In this document: piece by piece, positions 58,079 to 64,000 of the stretch
How positions within the stretch are numbered: the first letter of the stretch is position 1
How the letters are laid out: every line of letters starts with the position of its first letter
Assembly (NCBI GenBank): GCA_964475835.1
Contig: CAYYYL010000010.1
Coordinates: forward strand, 1 to 64,000
DNA: 64,000 nt
Source of the DNA: JABDCI01 sp964475835
Lineage (GTDB): Bacteria > Verrucomicrobiota > Verrucomicrobiia > JABWAM01
Direction of reading: 5' to 3'
Made by a program: the position numbers and the translations under genes
The notes under the pieces: model-generated
The model's database searches: none
Seen by the model: only the letters and a program-made list of their open reading frames with translations
Told to the model about the DNA's origin: nothing

Positions 58079-59074
58079 TCAAAACTCTTCGATGGCCTTG
58101 AGCACGGTCTGGCCGACTCTTCGGAGGCTTTCGGTGCTGAGCTTGTCGATGGTGTCCCGTTCCGTGTGCCAGTAGGTGTTTCCCGGACCGTAGTTGAAAT
58201 CGATGAGGTCGATGGCGGGGATGCCTTCCTGAAGGAAGGGATCGTGGTCGTCGAGCATGGGGGTTGGCGAGAGTCCGAAGGCGTCGCGAAACCCGAGGCT
58301 TTCGGAGGCGTGAAGGATGCGTTTCGTCCATGCAGGATGGCCTTCCGGAATGCGGATGTCGAGATGACGGTCGCCAACCATGTCGAGAAGGATCACACCG
58401 GCGATGGCATGGATGGAGGAGGCTCTTTTTGCCTCGCCCACGAAATACCGGGATCCATACAATCCGTCCTGTTCGGAGTAGGTGTCGATGGCCTCCTCGC
58501 CGTCAAAGAATACGAATTGGAGGTTGCCTCCGGAGGGTTCGAATCGTGTGTCTGCAAGGACGCGTGCGATTTCCAGCAGGATACCGGTGCTGGAACCTCC
58601 GTCATTGGCCCCGGTAAAGCGAATCTTCGGAAGCCATTTGGTATCGTAGTGGGAGGCGAGGATGATTCGCTTTTTGGTCCACCGCCAGAGTCGCGAAGGA
58701 AATCGGGGAATGGGTTCTGCAAGGATGTTCACAAAAGTGACGGGACCCCGCGGGGTGTTCTGCCTGAACGATTGTTCCCGGACAAGGAGTCCGAATGAAC
58801 GGAGCTCCTGTTCGATGTAGAGGCGGGTCTTTTCGAGTTCGGGTGAACCTGAGGGACGGGGCCCAAATTGAACCTGTTTCTCCACGTGAGCCATGGCGCG
58901 ATCGGGATCGAAGGCCTGATGGAGGGGAATGGTGGCTGCGTGGGTGGCGACGGAAAGCGGGATAAGAAGAAGGGGGATGTGGAGGGCGGAACGGCGTCCC
59001 CACAGTTGAAAAGCGGAGTAGTGGCGACGGAGCGTCGCGACCCACCGGAAAGGCTCGGAGGGCTGTTCCCTCAC
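58079..59074 (-). CDS. M28-family, glutaminyl-cyclase-like enzyme
   Basis: 331 residues. The zinc-enzyme core is HYDTKWLPK, GANDGGSSTGILLEIARVL, FVFFDGEEAIDTYSEQDGLY and DDHDPFLQEGIPAIDLIDF with YWHTERDTID, matching glutaminyl cyclases (which make N-terminal pyroglutamate) more than M28 aminopeptidases. An internal hydrophobic stretch (LHIPLLLIPLSVATHAA) is the signal peptide. About 30 residues before it come from a palindromic repeat (VATLRRHYSAFQLWGRR), so an added N-terminal piece or a different start is likely. ATG overlaps the parB stop by four bases. Confidence 0.87.
   Translation of the reverse strand: MREQPSEPFRWVATLRRHYSAFQLWGRRSALHIPLLLIPLSVATHAATIPLHQAFDPDRAMAHVEKQVQFGPRPSGSPELEKTRLYIEQELRSFGLLVREQSFRQNTPRGPVTFVNILAEPIPRFPSRLWRWTKKRIILASHYDTKWLPKIRFTGANDGGSSTGILLEIARVLADTRFEPSGGNLQFVFFDGEEAIDTYSEQDGLYGSRYFVGEAKRASSIHAIAGVILLDMVGDRHLDIRIPEGHPAWTKRILHASESLGFRDAFGLSPTPMLDDHDPFLQEGIPAIDLIDFNYGPGNTYWHTERDTIDKLSTESLRRVGQTVLKAIEEF
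58981..59040. repeat. repeat absorbed into the 5' end of the M28 gene
   Basis: GCGAC-GGAGC-GTCGC (59024-59038) is the core also seen at 48416 and 37027. The surrounding GC-rich stretch is read as codons of the N-terminal region of the M28 protein. Confidence 0.6.
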
Positions 59075-60036
59075 AATCTGACCTGAAAGAACTCCAGTAA
59101 TCGGTCTAGATCCGAGGGGGTGTAGTACTGGATTTCAATTTTTCCACCATTGCCCGAGGTGTGGAGTTGAACGCGGGTGGCGAGTCGCTGCTGCAGAGCC
59201 TCCTCTATGGCCCGGATGTGGGCAGGTGTTTCAGGCTCGCTCCCTTTGCGTGAAGATTTGGTGGGACGCGCTCCACTTCCGGAACGGTAACGGGCGACGA
59301 GCTGTTCGGTGTTGCGGACATTGAGTCCAAGGCGGATGGCTTCGTGGGCGATGCGGATTTGCTGGGCGGGGTCACCGGCGCCAAGGATGGCCTTGGCATG
59401 GCCCGTGGAGAGTTGTCCGTGGGTGACATAGCCCTGGATCTCCTCGGGGAGTTCGAGCAGGCGCATGGAGTTGGTGATGGTGGTCCGGTTTTTCCCCACC
59501 TTCTGGGCGATCTGCTCCTGGGTGAGCGAGAAATCGCTCGCGAGCTTGCGATAACCCAAGGCTTCTTCAATGGGGTCGAGATTTTCGCGTTGAAGGTTTT
59601 CGATGAGGGCGAGCTGATACGCTTCGGCATCGTTGACGTCCTTGACGATCGCGGGAATGGCCGCGAGGCCGGCTTTCTGGCATGCGCGGAAGCGCCGTTC
59701 ACCGGCGATGATTTCGTAGCCGTTGCTTTTGTGGCGTACGGTGATGGGTTGGAGGATGCCGTGTTCGCGAATGGAGGCGACGAGTTCGTCCAGGGGTTCA
59801 TCCACGAAGCGGATGCGGGGCTGGCGCGGGTTGGGGACGATCTGGGAGAGAGGAATGGTGCGCATTCCCGGGGAGTCGGGAGCAATGGGGGTGATGGTGG
59901 CGGGGGTGGCGGGGCGTGCGCCCTGGGCGATGATGTCGCTCAGACCCCGGCCGAGGCCGGTCATGGGACGTGAAGGGGGCGTGGATGCGGATTTCATGGG
60001 TGTGGAGGTGCCTTTCCTGGGAGAAGACTTCGGCAT
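59071..60036 (-). CDS. parB: chromosome partitioning protein ParB
   Basis: 321 residues. GLGRGLSDIIAQG (N-terminal, ParA-stimulating), the CTPase/parS-loading core (IVPNPRQPRIRF, GILQPITVRHKSNGYEIIAG, ERRFRACQKAG, ALIENLQRENLDPIEEALGY), helix-turn-helix (FSLTQEQIAQKVGKNRTTIT) and a C-terminal dimer domain. It spreads on DNA around parS. parA is not adjacent; the upstream gene is a DUF362 protein. The start MPKSSPRKG is basic. Confidence 0.95.
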   Translation of the reverse strand: MPKSSPRKGTSTPMKSASTPPSRPMTGLGRGLSDIIAQGARPATPATITPIAPDSPGMRTIPLSQIVPNPRQPRIRFVDEPLDELVASIREHGILQPITVRHKSNGYEIIAGERRFRACQKAGLAAIPAIVKDVNDAEAYQLALIENLQRENLDPIEEALGYRKLASDFSLTQEQIAQKVGKNRTTITNSMRLLELPEEIQGYVTHGQLSTGHAKAILGAGDPAQQIRIAHEAIRLGLNVRNTEQLVARYRSGSGARPTKSSRKGSEPETPAHIRAIEEALQQRLATRVQLHTSGNGGKIEIQYYTPSDLDRLLEFFQVRL

Positions 60037-60089
60037 GAGAGGAATCTAGCAGGTTGCGGAAAAAGTAACAACGGTCGCGTTTTCGGTGC

Positions 60090-61154
60090 TCAGGGAGAGA
60101 CGTCCGTGATTTCCATTTGGGATTTGTCCTGAACTCCGAGTCCCAGATCTGCGGCGGTTTTGAGGTATTCCACCTGACTTTGGATGGGGGGGAGTTCCGC
60201 CTTGGGGCGTTGGGCATTGATTTGTTCAAGGACCAGTGTGTCGAGAGCAATGGCATCTTGGCTCAGGTAGATGGTTTGAAGAGGCCAGCAGAAATTGGGG
60301 TCAAATCCCGGACCGCCTCCGAATTGGGCAAGAATGCCATCCATGATATGGAGAAATGTTTTTTTGCGAATGGATTCCCTGCCGAAAAGCGAGGCGAGGG
60401 AATCCTCCCGAGTGAAGCTGGAACGTTGCAGCCTTCGGAAGTTATCGATCAGAGACAAGCTTGAATTGAGCATGCATCCGTAGAGACCCAGGTCGGGATC
60501 ATTCATGGGCACCCCAATGTCGATCATTTTGTCGATTTGATCGGTGAAGATTTTATTGAAATAGGAGTGGGTGCTGATCTGATCCTCCCGATCGTCCTTT
60601 TGTTTCCGGAACTCGAAGTCGCCCCAGATGAGTTGTCCCGGAATGGGCAGATCGATGACGGATTCGGCCTGGTACCCGCCCGATGGGACGGCGGCATCGA
60701 ATCTCACACCGTCGTCGCGGGTTCCCATATGATATCCTGCTGATTCCATCTGCCAGGAGTAACGGTCGAAGACGATGATATGGTTGCTGGGGATGCCAGC
60801 CGATTTCAGGCTTTCAATGACCGCTTCCACAAGGGCGGGGCGGGTGGACATGACGGGGCCGGGTGCCGTGTTGATTTTAATGCCGATGCGGTCTGATTTT
60901 TTAATCCACTTTATCCATGCGACCGCCGGATCCTTGCTTCCCGAGTAGGCGGCAAATGCGGACTGGAAGAGGTGGCGAACCCGTACGGAATCCGCCATGA
61001 ACAAGGTGAGGATACGGGTGTCCGTTGCCCGAACGACGGAGGTGCGGCTGGTGGTGGGAGTGTTTGCGGACATGGTCCCGGGAAAACCTCCCGCCAGACA
61101 AAGAAAGAGGGCCCAGAACGTCCAAAGATTGCGTCGCGATACAGACTCTGTCAT
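60090..61154 (-). CDS. exported DUF362-family protein
   Basis: 354 residues. Signal region VSRRNLWTFWALFLCLAGG with a twin Arg, so Sec or Tat export is possible. Core: VRVRHLFQSAFAAYSGSKDP, RIGIKINTAPGPVMSTRPAL, IIVFDRYSWQME and IMDGILAQFGGGPGFDPNFC are DUF362-like. Function unknown; some DUF362 proteins carry Fe-S clusters, but no CxxC cluster is seen here. Divergent from the canonical kinase gene (56 bp). Confidence 0.82.
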   Translation of the reverse strand: MTESVSRRNLWTFWALFLCLAGGFPGTMSANTPTTSRTSVVRATDTRILTLFMADSVRVRHLFQSAFAAYSGSKDPAVAWIKWIKKSDRIGIKINTAPGPVMSTRPALVEAVIESLKSAGIPSNHIIVFDRYSWQMESAGYHMGTRDDGVRFDAAVPSGGYQAESVIDLPIPGQLIWGDFEFRKQKDDREDQISTHSYFNKIFTDQIDKMIDIGVPMNDPDLGLYGCMLNSSLSLIDNFRRLQRSSFTREDSLASLFGRESIRKKTFLHIMDGILAQFGGGPGFDPNFCWPLQTIYLSQDAIALDTLVLEQINAQRPKAELPPIQSQVEYLKTAADLGLGVQDKSQMEITDVSP

Positions 61155-61210
61155 AGTTGCGAAGTGTTCAGCCTGCCCATTTTAATCGGAGGCAACAAGC
61201 AATTCCTGCC

Positions 61211-62953
61211 ATGACCCTCGAACAAGATCCCCTGATTGGCGTCAAAGTCCGAGACTATGTCCTGGTTCGTCTTTTGGGAAGGGGGGCCATGGGGATGGTT
61301 TATCTCGCGCGTCACTCCCAGACAAACAAGGAGGTGGCGATCAAATTTCTGTCGGGTGAATATTCGGCCCGCAAGGAGTTTGTGAGCCGGTTCGTTAACG
61401 AGGCGGCGGCTTGTGGGGCATTGAATCACGAAAACATCATCCATGTGTTCGAAGCCGGTGAGGAGGAGGGGACTCATTTTATGGTGATGGAGTACCTGGA
61501 GGGGGTTAATCTGGCTGAATTTCTGAGGGTTCAGGATCGTGTGAAGGAGACCATGCTCATTCCCTGGATCCGTCAGGTAGCTTCAGGGTTGCAACATGCG
61601 CATGCTCACGGGATTGTACACCGGGATCTCAAGCCGGACAACCTGATGTTGACCCGGCAGAATGTGGTGAAGATCGCCGACCTCGGACTTTCGAAGAATC
61701 TGGAGGAAAAGGAAAATTCGTCCATGACCATGTCAGGGACGGTGATCGGTACCCCGTACTATATTTCCCCGGAACAGGCGCGTGATGCCAAGCGTGTGGA
61801 TATCCGTACGGATATCTATTCCCTTGGAGCGACGTTTTACCATCTTGCCACGGGCAGTCCTCCCTTTCAGGGGAATTCCGCGGCGGAGGTGATGGCCCGG
61901 CACATGAACGAAATGGTGACGAGCCCCCAGCGAAAAAATCCTGCGTTGAGCGATGGATTCAGTGATTTACTGGTGAAAATGCTCGAAAAGGAACCGTCCA
62001 ACCGCTTTCAGGACATGAATGAAGTGATCGAAGCGTTGAATCGTTTGGAGGCAGGTGATAAGGTCATTGATCAGAAGATCCGATTGAAAAAGCACTACAC
62101 AGAGGAGGAACGCAGTCGGAACGAGGTCAGAGTGTTGCCCTATCTGATCGGGGTGGGTGTTTTTCTTTTGATTCTTGCGCTTGGAGCCATCCTTTTCATG
62201 AACAAGGCGGGGCCCATTCACACGACGGTTCTGAGACCTCCCCCAAAGCCTCATCTCGTCCCGCAACAGCCCGTTGCGTCCAATGTGTCAGCTGTGAAGC
62301 CTCCCGACGTTGTTCCTGTTGTGGTTTCGCCCCCTCCTCCACCGGTGGTGAAGGATCCCGCCGTAGCGGCGACGAATGCCGTCGCTGCGTCCGCGAAGCC
62401 GGGTGATGATGAGGAAATGGTGTTTCGGCCTGATGCGGCGAAATTGAGCAATCATCTCGATCCTCATTCCTACAACTGGGTGGATCTTTTTGGCGTGATC
62501 CCCTTGTTCCTTGGGATTCCAGCGGTGCAAAAGGTGGGGTTGGCGAAAGGGGTGTTGCGTGCGGTCCTGGTGTGGGTTGCGGTGGTGATGACGTTTACTT
62601 TTTTTGGGGGGGTGGCGGAGTGGCTTCAACCCAATACGGCGATGCCCATGGAAATGGCGTATGGAATGGCATATGTGATCCTTTCGGCCATATTGATTTT
62701 GTTTGCCTGGGTGGCGACACACGGGATGCGAACGGGGGAAAGGGAAACCTGGGTTCATCGTTTCAATGACAAGTTGGCGATCCTGCCCGGCCTCATCCTT
62801 GGTGCGGCGTTGGCCGTGTGGTTTGTGACCCTGTTGGGAATTCTTGGCAGTCCGACGTTTCCCATCCGTGAATCATGGATTGGGAATCAGGTGGTGTCTT
62901 CATTTTCGTCCGTGGACAAGGCGACGACGGTTGTCCCTGATAAACCGAGGTGA
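61211..62953 (+). CDS. Ser/Thr protein kinase with C-terminal membrane domain
   Basis: 580 residues from ATG 61211. Kinase at 10-280, all key residues present: LLGRGAMGMVYLA, Lys45 (VAIK), Glu64, HRDLKPDN (137-144), DLG (157-159) and GTPYYISPEQA. A membrane segment lies at 310-330, then a Pro/Val-rich linker (about 345-420), then three or four further hydrophobic segments. The layout is an inner-membrane Hanks kinase with an extra multi-span domain rather than PASTA. In contrast to the kinase-like gene at 11866, it should be active. Divergent from DUF362, and 20 bp before dnaG. Confidence 0.93.
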   Translation: MTLEQDPLIGVKVRDYVLVRLLGRGAMGMVYLARHSQTNKEVAIKFLSGEYSARKEFVSRFVNEAAACGALNHENIIHVFEAGEEEGTHFMVMEYLEGVNLAEFLRVQDRVKETMLIPWIRQVASGLQHAHAHGIVHRDLKPDNLMLTRQNVVKIADLGLSKNLEEKENSSMTMSGTVIGTPYYISPEQARDAKRVDIRTDIYSLGATFYHLATGSPPFQGNSAAEVMARHMNEMVTSPQRKNPALSDGFSDLLVKMLEKEPSNRFQDMNEVIEALNRLEAGDKVIDQKIRLKKHYTEEERSRNEVRVLPYLIGVGVFLLILALGAILFMNKAGPIHTTVLRPPPKPHLVPQQPVASNVSAVKPPDVVPVVVSPPPPPVVKDPAVAATNAVAASAKPGDDEEMVFRPDAAKLSNHLDPHSYNWVDLFGVIPLFLGIPAVQKVGLAKGVLRAVLVWVAVVMTFTFFGGVAEWLQPNTAMPMEMAYGMAYVILSAILILFAWVATHGMRTGERETWVHRFNDKLAILPGLILGAALAVWFVTLLGILGSPTFPIRESWIGNQVVSSFSSVDKATTVVPDKPR

Positions 62954-62973
62954 CCGTTGTCCTCGTTTTTCCG

Positions 62974-64000
62974 ATGAGTGGTTTTTTTGGTCAGGAGCTT
63001 CTGTCCGAGATTCGTTCGGCGAATGATATTGTAGATGTGATCCAGTGGTTGAATGTTCCCCTGAAAAAAGCAGGAGGCAGTTTTCGGGCGCTTTGTCCGT
63101 TTCATAAGGAGAAGACCCCTTCGTTTCATGTGAATCCGGAAAGACAGAGTTTCCACTGCTTCGGCTGTGGGGCGGGGGGGGATGTATTCAAATTCATCAT
63201 GATGCGGGAGGGATTGGAGTTTCCGGCTGCGGTGGAACGGCTGGCCGAGCGGGCCCGCATTCCGTTACCTGTCCATCGGGAAGGGAGCACAGGACCCTCC
63301 CGCGATCATCGGGACCGGCTTTATGATCTGCATGTTCAGGTGCGTGACTGGTTTCACACCAACCTCATGCGATCGCGACATGCCGAATCCGCCCGTGCGT
63401 ACTTGAAGCAGCGGGGTTTTGATGCGGAGGTGGCGAAAACCTTCAAATTGGGCTATGCCCCCTCGGCCTGGGATGGACTTGTGGAATGGGCGAATGCTGC
63501 CGAGATTCCCGTCAGTCTGCTCGAGGAGGCGGGTTTGGTGGTGAAGGGCAGTCGGGGATTTTACGATCGCTTCCGGGATCGGCTCATGATTCCGATTGCG
63601 GATGAAATGGGAAGGGTGTCTGGTTTTAGCGGGCGCCTCCTGTTGAAGGATGTGAAGGAGGCCAAGTACGTCAATTCACCGGAGACGACGATTTTCAAAA
63701 AGGGGAGGCTCCTGTTTGGACTCGATCGGAGCAAACGCGATATTCAGGAACGTGGATTTGCCATTGTGTGTGAAGGGCAGCTGGATTGGATCCGTTGCTT
63801 TACCTCGGACGTTCGCAATGTCATTGCGCCCCAGGGGACGGCCTTCACGGATGAACAGGCGCGGATTCTGAAGCGATATGTGGATCAGGTTGTCCTGTGC
63901 TTCGATTCCGATACTGCCGGGCAGAAGGCCACCTGGAAGAACGCTGAAACGTTGATCGCAAACTCGGTGGCGGTCAAGGCCTGCCGCCTGCCTGAAGGGG
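62974..64000 (+). CDS. dnaG: DNA primase (3' end missing)
   Basis: First 342 residues, running off the window end. Zinc-binding domain Cys41-x2-His44...Cys62-x2-Cys65 (CPFHKEKTPSFHV, HCFGCGAGGDVF), RNA polymerase N-terminal domain (ARAYLKQRGFDAEVAKTFKL, FYDRFRDRLMIPIAD, YVNSPETTIFKKG) and the start of the TOPRIM domain: Glu267 in CEGQLDWI and Asp311/Asp313 in FDSDTAGQKA. EGQLD replaces the common EGYMD. It makes RNA primers for replication. Start at ATG 62974, 20 bp after the kinase stop. Confidence 0.96.
   Translation, partial: MSGFFGQELLSEIRSANDIVDVIQWLNVPLKKAGGSFRALCPFHKEKTPSFHVNPERQSFHCFGCGAGGDVFKFIMMREGLEFPAAVERLAERARIPLPVHREGSTGPSRDHRDRLYDLHVQVRDWFHTNLMRSRHAESARAYLKQRGFDAEVAKTFKLGYAPSAWDGLVEWANAAEIPVSLLEEAGLVVKGSRGFYDRFRDRLMIPIADEMGRVSGFSGRLLLKDVKEAKYVNSPETTIFKKGRLLFGLDRSKRDIQERGFAIVCEGQLDWIRCFTSDVRNVIAPQGTAFTDEQARILKRYVDQVVLCFDSDTAGQKATWKNAETLIANSVAVKACRLPEG

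Noticed and set aside
59071..60256. parS site near parB
   Set aside because: I looked for TGTTTCACGTGAAACA-like palindromes in the parB region and the rest of the window and found none convincing; only half matches such as TGTTTCACGT at about 25020, inside a gene.
1..64000. CRISPR array or prophage
   Set aside because: No regularly spaced direct repeats, cas genes, integrase or phage structural genes were seen; the repeats present are palindromic and dispersed.

Overview
The window looks like chromosomal DNA of a free-living, respiring, Gram-negative-type bacterium. It has complex I genes, Mn-type superoxide dismutase, lipoprotein signal peptidase, ParB and 6S RNA. Two Hanks-type kinases, an S55 (SpoIVB-type) peptidase next to a secreted beta-propeller, Ala/Lys-rich tails on ribosomal proteins and many palindromic intergenic repeats suggest the Planctomycetes-Verrucomicrobia side of the tree, most likely Verrucomicrobiota. 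That placement is inferred from gene content and was not computed. A run of 10 Ns at 45160-45169 shows that this is a scaffolded draft.

Layout. 1-4184: end of a ribosomal protein/RNA polymerase cluster (map fragment, infA, rpmJ, rpsM, rpsK, rpsD, rpoA, rplQ) closed by a strong terminator. 4298-9947, reverse: partial complex I operon nuoH-J-K-L-M without nuoI or nuoN, with a perfect CRP-type palindrome upstream. 10046-16946, reverse: S55 peptidase, beta-propeller, a kinase-like protein lacking key catalytic residues, and a PAP2/membrane fusion protein. 17131-19214, forward: MFS transporter overlapping an M50 site-2-type protease. 19435-24289: purC, an inositol-phosphatase family gene, 6S RNA with its own terminator, and pheT. 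24454-30324: tRNA-Ala(CGC), an RlmI-type methyltransferase, an RCC1-like secreted protein, a phosphodiesterase and a Ca2+/H+ antiporter.

30318-32341 holds a compact sigma-54 circuit: a GAF-AAA-Fis activator, a palindromic candidate enhancer, a near-consensus -24/-12 promoter, and a divergent gene for a 63-residue exported-looking peptide that ends at a terminator. 32368-38016 carries a SlyD-type isomerase, lemA with two TPM genes, a deoxyhypusine-synthase-like gene, an NdpA-like gene and an amidohydrolase. 38110-45011, reverse, is a tightly overlapped phospholipid operon (acyltransferase, cdsA, acyltransferase, yjdF-like, and a three-domain transporter-acyltransferase-acyl-activating fusion). 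45197-48252 is a marR-led operon. 48412-52503 is ileS-dksA/traR-lspA. The right end holds sodA, a Nudix hydrolase, a TPR-like protein, asnB, a glutaminyl-cyclase-like M28 enzyme, parB, a DUF362 gene, a canonical Ser/Thr kinase and the start of dnaG.

Repeats are the most distinctive non-coding content. They include a MITE-like family with two internal hairpins, one of which shows base-pair-preserving changes between copies; an 81-bp near-perfect palindrome; a GAGCGAAG-type inverted repeat in at least three copies; a GGAGCGTCGC palindrome that has become coding sequence in two genes; and degenerate 7-bp-period repeats at gene borders.
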